DNA of 64,000 nucleotides. Origin: Streptomyces sp. WAC08241 (GTDB lineage Bacteria > Actinomycetota > Actinomycetes > Streptomycetales > Streptomycetaceae). The position numbers were made by a program, and so were the translations under genes. Shown here in pieces: positions 44,429 to 53,070 of this stretch; position 1 is the first letter of the stretch, and every line of letters begins with the position of its first letter. Location: positions 1,302,001 through 1,366,000 of the forward strand of contig CP042279.1 in assembly GCA_007858575.1 (NCBI GenBank), written 5' to 3'. Below the pieces are notes generated by a model. That model saw only the letters and a list, made by a program, of their open reading frames with translations, ran no database searches and was not told the origin of the DNA.

Positions 44429-45175
44429 ATGACCCGAACCCGTCGTCGTACCCGCCTCGCCGTCGCGACCGCCGCGACGGCGGTCCTCGCGGCCCTCGGC
44501 TGCGGGCCCCTCCCGAGCGGCACGGCGGGCGCGTCGACGGCCCCGGCCACGGCTCCGGTCACGGTCCGCGAGCCGTCGGTCGCGCCCCCGCCGTCTCCCC
44601 GCCGGTCGCCGAGCCGTCCCCTCGCCCGTCCCCGAGGCCCGTCCGCGCCGGGCCGAGCTGGACATCCCTCCATCGGGGTCGCGGACCTGCCCGTCCTGCC
44701 GTACGAGGGCACCAGCGACGACCGGGCCGGCACCCGGATCCAGGACCGAGGAGTGGCGGCGAGCCCCACGGCGACCGGGGCGGGGTCGGGCCGGGCGACG
44801 TCGGCAACTACCTCGTGACGGCGCACCGGCTCTCGGCCGGCGGGCCCCTGCGCCTGCTCCCCGAGGTCGAGGAGGGCGACACGGTCGTGGTGACGGCCGA
44901 CGACGCCGTGTACGAGTACCGGATCGTCGACACCCGCTCGACGTCCTTCCGGTCCGCCGCCTCCCTCGCCGAGCAGCGCGCCCCCGTCCCCGGGGAGCCC
45001 GGCGAGAAGCCCACCCGGGCGATGATCACCCTCTCCACCTGCGCCACGCCCGAGGACGACGCGGCCGGCAACCACTGGCGCGACGCCCTGGGCAACCCGG
45101 AGCACCGCATCGACAAGATCGGCGTCCTCGTCGCCACCGCCCGGCCGGCGGAGCACCCCTACGGCGTCCCCGTGA
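44429..45175 (+). CDS. Sortase (class E/F-like)
   Basis: About 248 aa. The N-terminal region LAVATAATAVLAALGCGPLP is a signal or anchor. The sortase barrel has IPSIGVADLPVLPYEGTS, catalytic His in NYLVTAHRLSAGGPL, EVEEGDTVVVTADDAVYEYR and catalytic Cys in MITLSTCATPED (Cys codon 45040-45042), followed by HRIDKIGVLV. Breaks near 44600-44650, 44755 and 45150; the end is placed at the TGA reached after the last break. Class is uncertain. No protein in this window has a recognisable LPxTG/LAxTG tail, so its substrates lie elsewhere. Confidence 0.78.
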
Positions 45176-45673
45176 CCCGCGCGGGCCAGGTGAGCCACAC
45201 GTACGCCACCGGCTGGGCGGCGTTCCACCCGGCGGCCTCGTCCGGGTCGACCCGGACGAAGCCCGCCCCTCGTAGCAGCGCAGCGCGACGGCGTTCTCCG
45301 GGTGGACCCGCAGGAAGACGTCGTCGAAACCGGCGCCCCGGGCCCGGTCGAGCAGCGCCCGCACGAGGACCCGCCCCACGCCCCGGCCGCGCGCCGGCGG
45401 CGCCACGACGACGCGCGCCAGCTCGGCCTCGTCCTCCTCGGCGTCCGTCCACACCTCGCCGTACCCGAGCAGGGCCCCGTCCCCGTCCGCGTCTTCCGTC
45501 CCCGTCCTCGACGAGGACGTATCCGTGGACCTCCGGGTCCTCCTGCCATCCGGCCACGGTCTCCCCGGTCACGGGGACTCCCGGCGTCCGCACCACAGGA
45601 GGACCTCCTCGGGCGAGGCGGGCCAGCCCGCCACGGTGGCGGCGTGTTCCGCGGTGAAGGGCAGCAGGTCCAT
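45159..45673 (-). CDS. GNAT-family N-acetyltransferase
   Basis: About 171 aa. MDLLPFTAEHAATVAGW and ASPEEVLLWCG give the N-terminus. The acetyl-CoA motif A is ELARVVVAPPARGRGVGRVL, with motif B GAGFDDVFLRVHPENAVALR and GAGFVRVDPDEAAGW. Frame breaks near 45490 and 45265. It converges on, and slightly overlaps, the end of the sortase gene. Substrate unknown. Confidence 0.82.
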
Positions 45674-45771
45674 GGCGCGTTCCTCGGGGGCTCGGTGTCC
45701 GTGCGGGCCGACCCTACGCGGCTTCGTGGGGCCCGTGCCGGGCCGGGTCCTCAGACGCCGATCAGGGCCCC

Positions 45772-47088
45772 TCAGGCGCTGATCAGGTGCTCCTCCTGCG
45801 ACGGCAGGGTCTCTCCCGGCCCCGCCCCGGACCACGAGGACGGCCGTCGTGTCGTCGTCGAGGCCGTGGGCGCCGTACCGGGCCAGGTCCTCCTTGAGGA
45901 GGCCTGGGATCCGGTCGGCCGGCTCGGCCGCCCAGCCCCGCAGCCGCTGCTCCAGGGGGTAGAAGGCGCCGTGCCCGTCCCTGGTCTCGCTGACGCCGTC
46001 GGTGAACATCAGCATCCGGTCACCGGGGGCGAACGGCACCTCGTCCACCGTGAAGGGCGCGTCGACCGGAACCGGCAGGTGGATCGGGACGGAGGGCGAG
46101 GACAGCTCGACCGTGCGCACCGCCGGGCCGCGCTGGACGACCGGGGCCGGATGGCCGCAGCTCAGGAGCCGTACGACCGGCTCGTCGTCGGGGATCTCGG
46201 CGAGCAGGACGGTCGCGAAGCGGTCGGCCGCCGTCGACTCCGGGGCCCGCTCCGCGTAGCGGGCCATGCTCGCCTCCAGGCGCTCCGCGATCGCGGGCAG
46301 GCCGGGGCCGTGTACGCGGCCTCGCGGAAGGAGCCGAGCAGCAGCGAAGCGGCCTCCACGGCCGCGAGCCCCTTGCCCTGGACGTCCCCGAGCATGATCC
46401 GTACGCCTCCCCGGACCTTCAGGGCCTTGTAGAAGTCGCCGCCGACGTGCGCGCCGGCCGCGGACGCCTCGTACAGCAGCCGCAGGTCGACGCTGCCGAG
46501 GCGCCGGGGCAGCGGGCGCAGCACCGCCCACTGGGCGGCCTCCGCGACCTCGCTCACCTGGCGCAGCTCGGCCTCCCGCCGCCGGCGGGCCTGGCTGGAC
46601 AGGGCCGCGGCCAGGGTGACGACGGCCAGGACCGCCTGGCCGGCCAGGAGCGCGGGGAAGAGGCGCTCGCCCCGGCCCAGGGCGAGCAGCGCGGTCGTCC
46701 CCATCGCCAGCGCGCCGACCGCGAGCGTGCCCCGGACGCCCCAGGTCACCGCGGCGAGCGCGGGGCGGCGATGAGAACCGGTCGAACCGCTCCTCCGGTG
46801 CGGTGAGCACGTCGGCGAGGGAGCGGCCGCCAGGACGAGGAAGGGCAGGGCCCGGCCGAGGAGGTAGCGGAACTCCGCCCGGCGGCGGGGACCGCGGTGG
46901 GCGGGGCGGGGGTACGGGCGGGGCGGGAGGCCCTGTCCGTACTGGCTGTACCGGCGGCTCCGGCCGCACTGGTCGTACTGGCCGTGCCGGCCGCACCGGG
47001 CCGCCTCGTGTCCACTGATCCGCGCACCTCGCCGCTCCCTCCTGTGTCTCCGGGGCCGTCGCGCGTGGCGTTCGGCCGTCGTGGCCAC
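45772..47088 (-). CDS. Membrane SpoIIE-type PP2C serine phosphatase
   Basis: About 439 aa. A basic, Arg/Tyr/Gln-rich N-terminus (CGRHGQYDQCGRSRRYSQYG) precedes several membrane helices (LLGRALPFLVLAA, LAVGALAMGTTALLALG, LFPALLAGQAVLAVVTLAAA). The phosphatase domain has HVGGDFYKALKVRGGVRIML, GDVQGKGLAAVEAASLLLGS, LLSCGHPAPVVQRG, DRMLMFTDGVSETRD and DDDTTAVLVVRGG. Frame breaks near 46815, 46765, 46300 and 45825. The end is placed where the repaired frame reads LPSQEEHLISA. A typical Streptomyces membrane phosphatase of the sigma-B-like control network; target unknown. Confidence 0.83.
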
Positions 47089-47124
47089 CTTCCACCCCGC
47101 GCGGGCCCGGCGGCAGGTACCGAA

Positions 47125-47166
47125 GGCCCCCGGCGCCCGGGACCTCCGGCCCGGGCGCCGGGGGCC
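47125..47166 (-). terminator. 17-bp perfect hairpin after the NTF2-like gene
   Basis: Arms 47125-47141 and 47150-47166 are exact complements (ggcccccggcgcccggg) with an 8-nt loop, directly after the minus-strand stop at 47176. Confidence 0.82.
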
Positions 47167-47175
47167 CCGGGCCGT

Positions 47176-47590
47176 TCAGGGCGCCACGTGGTAGTACCGC
47201 GTACAGGCGAGGACCATCCCGTCGTCGGTGATGCTGAAGAAGTCGACGAAGCGCAGCTCCCGCCCCCGCCGTCCGGATCGACGCACCGGCCCGCGGCCAC
47301 CACGCTGCGGTTCTGGGCGACGACGCGGTCGATCTCGTGGCGGCCCTCGGCGGGGTGTGGCCGAGCCGGGCGCGCAGGACCGCCGTACGGCCCCGGACGG
47401 GAGGCATCCCGGGCAGCTCGAACACCACGCCGTCGTGCAGCAGGGAGGCGCACGAGTCCAGGTCGCCGGCGTCGAGGTAGTCGTAGACGAGGCGCACGTG
47501 GTCGACGCCCGCGGCGGTGACCAGGTCGATCTGGCCCGGCGGACCGATGGCGGTGTCATCGTGGAGGTTCAACGGCTGAGCCCCTTTCAC
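47176..47590 (-). CDS. NTF2/SnoaL-like protein
   Basis: About 138 aa. VDHVRLVYDYLDAGDLDSCA, SLLHDGVVFELPGMPPVRGR, RHEIDRVVAQNRSVVAAGRC, and after a second break LRFVDFFSITDDGMVLACTR and YYHVAP make up the cone-shaped alpha+beta fold of the SnoaL/ketosteroid-isomerase family. Breaks near 47355 and 47280. These small proteins include polyketide cyclases and hydroxylases as well as many of unknown role. It is divergent from the SARP gene and shares the promoter region with the 11-bp-periodic repeat. Confidence 0.75.
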
Positions 47591-47628
47591 TCTCGGTGCA
47601 GGATTCTGGGGGCGTCACCAACTCCGGG

Positions 47629-47646
47629 TTATCACCCCTCTATCTC
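47629..47646. promoter_or_regulatory. SARP-type direct repeat, 11-bp period
   Basis: TTATCACCCCTCTATCTC holds TATCAC and TATCTC exactly 11 bp apart, the spacing expected for SARP heptamer repeats on one DNA face. It matches 51311-51328 in 16 of 18 bases. It lies about 100 nt before the SARP gene and 39 nt before the divergent NTF2-like gene. Confidence 0.55.
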
Positions 47647-47743
47647 CGACCGGGATCTTCACGGCATGGACAGGGCGGGGTGGATGTGGAGACTGTCCTC
47701 ACTTGGGTCCCAAGTGTCAACTCATTTGTTTCGTGGGGAATCG

Positions 47744-50700
47744 GTGACTGACGGCACAGGTGAGAGAGACCCGGGACTTCCGGACGTGTCGCGCCTCCCC
47801 TTCCGGCTCCTCGGACCGCTCCAGGTGCACGGCCCCACCGGACCCCTGCGGGTGCCCCCGGCCGGCAGGAGGTGATCCTCGCGGCCCTGCTCCTCGACGC
47901 CAACCGGGTGGTCGGCACGCCCCACCTCGTGGACCTCATCTGGGAGGACAACCCGCCGGAGACCGCCCGCACCCAGGTGCAGATCTGCGTCTCCCGCCTG
48001 CGGAAACTGCTGGCCGCGGCGGCGGGGAGGCCACGATCACGACCCGGCCCCCGGGCTACGTGCTGCACACCGAGGCGGGCAACGTGGACGCGGCGCTCTT
48101 CACCGGCCTCGTGTTACGGGCACGGCGGCTGCGCGAGCAGGGCGCGCCCCGGGAGGCCGTGCGCCTGCTGAGGAGCGCGGTGACCCTGTGGCAGGGCGAG
48201 TGCCTCTCCGGCCTCGACAGCGGCCCGCTGGCGAACCGGGCGCGCCAGCTCAACGAGGAACGGCTGTCCGCCACCGAGCTCCGCATCCAGCTCGAACTCG
48301 AACTCGGCCGGTACGACCGGCTCGTGGGCGAACTCCAGATGCTCACCCACGAGCACCCGCTGCGGGAGAAGCTGCGCGGCCAGCTCATCCAGGCGCTGTA
48401 CTGGTCGGGCCGGCAGGCCGAGGCCCTGGAGGCCTTCCGGGCCGGCCGGCGGATCCTCGCCGAGGAACTGGGCCTGGAGCCCGGCCGGGAGCTCCGCGCC
48501 CTGGAGTCGGCGATCCTGGCCGGCGCCCTGCCCCGCCCGCCGGCCCCGGACCGGACCGGCCGCCCGCCACAGCGGCGGCGGCGGCGCGCGAGCGGGGACG
48601 GACGAGGGTCCACGACGAGCCCGCGAGGAGCGGAGGGCCGGGACGCCGGAGGGCGAAGAACCGACCGTCCCCGCCCAGGGGCACGCCCCCGCCCAGGAGT
48701 CCGTCCCCGTCCCGGAGCCCGCCCCGCCCCGGAGGCCGTGCGCCAGGACACCGTCCCGCACCAGCTCCCCGCCGCCGTGGCCGACTTCGTGTCGGACGAG
48801 GCCCGGACCGCCGCCCTGGAACGGGCGCTGACCGGGGACCGGACCGCACCACGGTCGGACTCGCCGCCATCACCGGCAAGCCGGGCACCGGCAAGTCGAC
48901 CCTCGCCGTGCACGTCGCCCACACCCTGGCCGAGACCGGCTTCCCCGACGGGCAGCTCTACTGCGACCTGCGCGGCACCACCGGCACCCCGGCCACCCCC
49001 GCCGAGGTGCTCGGCCGCTTCCTCCGGGCCCTCGGCATCCCCGGCCAGCTCATCCCGGAGTCCCTGGACGAGCGCGCCGAGATGTACCGCACCCGGCTCG
49101 CCTCCCGCCGGGTCCTCGTGGTCCTCGACGACGCGGCCGGCGAGGGCCAGGTGCTGCCGCTGTTGCCCGGCAGCCGGGGCTGCGCCGTGCTCGTCACCGG
49201 CCGGGCCCGCTCACCGCGCTCCCCGGCGCCCACCGGGTCGAACTGGACGTCCTCGACGAGGACATGGCCCTCGAACTCCTGGCCAGGATCATCGGCCGGG
49301 AACGGGTCGCGGGGAGGCCCAGGCGGCCGAGGCCCTGGTCCGCACGGTCGGACGGCTCCCGCTCGCCCTGCGGATCGTGGCCGCCCGGCTCGCCGCGCGC
49401 CCCCACTGGACCCTCGCGTCCATGGTGCAGCGCCTCGCCAACGAACGGCACCGGCTCGACGAGCTGACGCACGGCGAGCTGACGATGCGGGCCAGCCTGT
49501 CCCTCACGTACGAAGGCCTCGGACCGGACGACCGCCGGCTGCTGCGCCTCCTCAGCATGGCCCAGGCGCCGACCCTCCCGAGCTGGTTGGCGGGCGCCCT
49601 GCTCGACGACCGCCGCCCCTTCCCCTCCGACCTCATGGAACCGCTCGTCGACGTGCAGATGCTGGACGTCGACGGGGTCGAGCGCACCGGCGGCTTCCGG
49701 TACCGCTTCCACGAGATCATCCGGGTGTACGCGCGGGAGCAACTGGCGGCCCACCACCCGCCGGAGGTGCGGCGGGAGGCGCTCGCCCGGATGGCGGGCG
49801 GCTGGATGCACCTGACCCAGCAGGCCCACCGCACGGTGTACGGGGCGACTTCACCGTCCTGCACGGCGACGCCCCGCGCTGGGAGCCGCCCGCCTCGTAC
49901 ACCGAGGAGGTCCTGGCCGACCCGCTGGCCTGGCTCGACGCGGAACAGACCGCCCTGTGCCGGATGGTCGAGCACGCCGCCGACGAAGGACTCCACGACC
50001 TCAGTTGGGACCTCGCCACCTCCCTCGTCACCCTCTTCGAGGTGCGGGGCCACTACGACCTGTGGGAGCAGACGCACCTGCGGGCCCTCGCCGCGGTCCG
50101 CAAGGCGGGCAACCTGCGGGCACCGCCGCCGTGCGCGCGTCGCTCGGCTCGCTCTACATGAGCCGCAACCAGTTCGACACGGCACGCCAGGCGCTGACCT
50201 CGGCGCTCGACGTCTTCCAGGCGCTCGACGAGCCCCGGGGCGAGGCGCTGTGCCGGCGCGACATGGCGCTCATCGCGCGCACCAACGGCGACGACGCCTC
50301 GGCCCTCGAGCTGTACCGCAGGTCCCTGGCCGACTTCGACCGGGCCGGGGACGTGGTGGGCCGGGCGATCGTCCTGACCCAGAGCGCCCACATCCGGATG
50401 CGCCAGGGGGAGACCGACGCGGCGCAGACGCAGCTCGACGAGGCACTGGAGATCTACGAGGGGGTCGGCTACACCGGCGGCAGGGCACGGACCCTGCGGC
50501 GCGTCGGACAACTGCTCCTGGCACAGGGCCGGAGCGATCTGGCGGTCCTGACCTTCACCGAAGTGCTGGAACTCTGCCGGGACTCCGGCGACGTGATCGG
50601 CGAGGGGCACCTGCTGCGCGACCTGGGCCACGCCTTCGCGGTGATGGGCCGTCCCGACCGGGCCAGGGACTTCTACGACCGTGCCGTGGCCGCGCGGGAG

Positions 50701-50867
50701 GAGATCATGGACCTGAGCGGGGCGCGCTGGTGCGTCTGGACCTCGCCCGGATCCTCGGGGAACCGGGGCGTTCCCGGGAACTGCTCGCTCCGGCCGTGGA
50801 GGTCTTCCGCGAGCGGCGGATGGGGCGGGAACTGGCGGAGGCGAAACGATTGCTCGGAGCCGGCTGA
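47744..50867 (+). CDS. SARP/AfsR-type regulator: winged helix, BTAD, NB-ARC, TPR
   Basis: About 1040 aa. GTG start at 47744. The OmpR-type DNA-binding domain (~15-95) has FRLLGPLQVHGPTGPLRVP, LLLDANRVVGTPHLVDLIWE and ARTQVQICVSRLRKLL. The BTAD domain (~100-250) has DAALFTGLVLRARRLREQG and YDRLVGELQMLTHEHPLREK. A long Arg/Pro/Gly-rich linker leads to an NB-ARC ATPase (AITGKPGTGKSTLAVHVAHT; VLVVLDDAAG; GRLPLALRIVAARLA) and C-terminal TPRs (ASLGSLYMSRNQFDTARQAL, ALCRRDMALIARTNGDDASA). Eight or more breaks. A TTA leucine codon lies in the BTAD region. Likely cluster-situated activator for the NRPS locus. Confidence 0.87.
48114..48116 (+). other. TTA leucine codon in the SARP gene
   Basis: In the BTAD frame (FTGLVLRARR) the second Leu of LVL is TTA. 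In Streptomyces TTA needs the developmentally controlled bldA tRNA. I noticed no other in-frame TTA in this window. Confidence 0.75.
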
Positions 50868-50906
50868 CGCCGTGGGGCGGTCGTGAGCGGGACACGAGCG
50901 GGGGTG

Positions 50907-50968
50907 TGCCCGGGGGTATGACCCGGGAGTGCGACCGGGGACGTGATCCGGGGGTGTGACCGGGTCAG
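50907..50968. repeat. Degenerate 12-13-bp tandem repeat
   Basis: About five units of the form ggtgtgaccggg (variants ggtatgacccggg, agtgcgaccggg, gacgtgatccggg) lie between the SARP stop and the end of the convergent small secreted gene. Confidence 0.55.
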
Positions 50969-51228
50969 TCCCAGGGGTTGTTGTCGGTGGTGCCCGCGGT
51001 GCCGGTGCCCGTGCCCGCTCCGGTGCCGCTGCCCGTACCGGTACCCGTTCCGCTGCCCGTACCCGTACCCGTGGTGTCGCCGGACCCGTTCCCGTAAGGA
51101 GCCGTCGTCACCGTGCCCGCGGGCTCGTCCGCCCAGCTCGCCTGGGCGCCGACGCCGGTCACGAGCACGATCAGGGCGGAGGCGACGGCGGTGCGGAAGG
51201 CGGTGCGGGCGGCGGTGGTCTTCGACAT
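50965..51228 (-). CDS. Small secreted Gly/Thr-repeat protein
   Basis: 87 aa, intact. MSKTTAARTAFRTAVASALI and VLVTGVGAQASWA form a signal peptide cut after ASWA. The remaining ~50 residues are EPAGTVTTAPYGNGSGDTTG followed by (Gly-Thr/Ser)n and the end TTDNNPWD. No fold is predicted for the repeat. It could be an extracellular low-complexity peptide or a precursor; I do not recognise a family. Divergent from the XRE-ATPase regulator with a SARP-like repeat between them. Confidence 0.65.
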   Translation of the reverse strand: MSKTTAARTAFRTAVASALIVLVTGVGAQASWADEPAGTVTTAPYGNGSGDTTGTGTGSGTGTGTGSGTGAGTGTGTAGTTDNNPWD

Positions 51229-51310
51229 CGGATTCTCCCTCTCGGCGGGGCGGTGCTTCCTTGTGACCACCACGCTAGGAACGAGCGGATTCACGGCACC
51301 GTCCGCTGCC

Positions 51311-51328
51311 TTATCACCCCACTATCAC
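51311..51328. promoter_or_regulatory. SARP-type direct repeat, 11-bp period (second copy)
   Basis: TTATCACCCCACTATCAC has TATCAC at 51312 and 51323 (11 bp apart), with a third TATCAC at 51364. Near copy of 47629-47646. It lies in the 306-nt divergent gap between the small secreted gene and the XRE-ATPase gene; apart from this the gap shows no feature. Confidence 0.55.
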
Positions 51329-51534
51329 GGCGCGGCCCCCGCTTTCCCCGGCGGGCGGTCCGCTATCACCGGAGGCCCCGCACCGCCCCCACCAGGGGGT
51401 TAGTCACGGGATGTCCCCTGGATAGCCCCGTCCTCACGATGGAGAGCAGCAGACGGCGGGGCTCTTGCGCCGGCCGGCGGCCCGACCGGGCCGCCGCCAG
51501 GGCCCCGCCCCGACTCGACCAGTGGGGGCTCTTC

Positions 51535-52942
51535 ATGGCGACGACCATTCTTTCCCCGGAGGACACCATCGCGGCCACCGCCGCGCTCGGCACCCTCATA
51601 CACGGCCACCGGCTCCGCATCGGCCTCACCCAGCGCGAGCTGGCCGACCTGTCCACCATCAGCGTCCGCGCCATCCGCGACCTGGAGAAGGGCAAGGCCC
51701 AGCGGCCGAGAACCGACACGCTCCGGCTCATCGCCGACGCCCTGCGCCTGGGCCCCCGGGCCCGCACGGCCCTGGAGGAGGCGGGACGGCGCGGCCACCG
51801 CGGCGGCGGAGGCGCCCGGTACCTCTCCCTGGAGCGCTCGGCACCCCCGTACCCCTGCACCCGCTGATCGAACGGCGGGCCGAGGCCGCCGTCGTCGCGG
51901 AGGAGCTGCGCTCCGGAACCGAACGGCTGATCACCGTCGTGGGCCTGAGCGGCGTCGGCAAGACGAGACTCGCCCTGGAGGCGGCGGCCCGACTGCACGA
52001 CGCCGGCCTCCCCGTGCTGTGGCACGCCGCCCCCGGGGCGGTCGCCGACTCCCTGCCGGCCGACGACGACCCGCTCGCCGCCCCGACCGCCGACTGCGCC
52101 GCCTTCCTGCACGGCGAAGGGCCCACCGACGCCGTTCCCGCCGAGCTCACCGGCCTGCTCGGCGACCGCGCGGCGCTCCTCGTCCTCGACGGCGCCGACA
52201 CCGCGCGGCTCGACTTCCAGCGCCTCGGCCGGTTGCTGCGCGAACTGCCCGGACTGCGCCTCCTCGTCACCGCCGACAGGCCCTGGGACGTCCCCGGCGA
52301 ACGCCTCTTCCTCCTCGCCCCCTGGAGGCACCGGCCCCGGTCGGCGGTGCCCGCCCCGACGCCCCCGCCACCCGGTTCTTCCTCGACCGGCTCCGCCGCG
52401 TCCGCCCCGACATCGTCCCCGACGACCGGGCCCTGACGGACATCGCGTGGGTCTGCCACCGCCTCGACGGGCATCCGCTCGCCCTCGCCGCGGCCGCCTC
52501 CTGGCTCACCGTCTGCGACCTGCCCACCCTGCGCGGCATCGTCGAGTCCGACCCCGCCCCGCTCCTCGACCACCTGGCCGACGGCCGGTCCGGCTCCCAC
52601 CTCCGGGAGAGCGTCGGCCGGACCCTGGCCGCGCTGCCCGACGGCCACCGGAGCCTGATCGCCGAACTGTGCGCGGCCGGCCGGGACGAGTTCCTCCTGG
52701 AGGACGTCGTCCGGTCGACCGGCCTGCCCCTGCCGCACTGCGGGCGCATGGTCCGCGACCTCCTCGTCGGCGGCGTGATCCGGTCCAGCACGGACGGCGG
52801 CCGCTCCGCGTTCCGCGTGCTGTGCGTCGTCCGGGCCGTCGCCTCGACGACCGCGTGCGCGCCGACGACCGCGTGCGCGCCGACGACCGCGTGCGCGCCG
52901 GCGGCCGGTGCCGCCGCTCCTGCCGGAACCGCTGCCGCCTGA
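51535..52942 (+). CDS. XRE-type HTH regulator with STAND/NB-ARC-like ATPase
   Basis: About 470 aa. The N-terminal HTH (GTLIHGHRLRIGLTQRELAD, LSTISVRAIRDLEKGKAQRP) is XRE-type. Then PLIERRAEAAVVAEELRSGT leads to Walker A TVVGLSGVGKTRLALEAAA and Walker B AALLVLDGAD. A winged-helix region follows (HRLDGHPLALAAAASWLTVC; ALPDGHRSLIAELCAAGRDE). It ends with three TTACAP repeats and an Ala-rich tail, with no TPR section, so it is short for this regulator type. Frame breaks near 51820 and 52335. It directly precedes the NRPS gene and may control it. Confidence 0.8.
52847..52900 (+). repeat. Three exact 18-bp tandem repeats in the regulator's 3' end
   Basis: acgaccgcgtgcgcgccg occurs at 52847, 52865 and 52883 and encodes TTACAP three times. 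A likely slippage site that varies between strains. Confidence 0.88.
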
Positions 52943-53070
52943 CTGCCGCCGCGCTGCCGAACCGCTCGCGTACCGCCGGAGCAACTGCCGCTCCCGGCCC
53001 GCACCCACGGGTTGTATGGCCACTGCCCCGCCTCCGGCCGCCGCGCCTTCCTCTCCTCCAGGAGCCCTCC

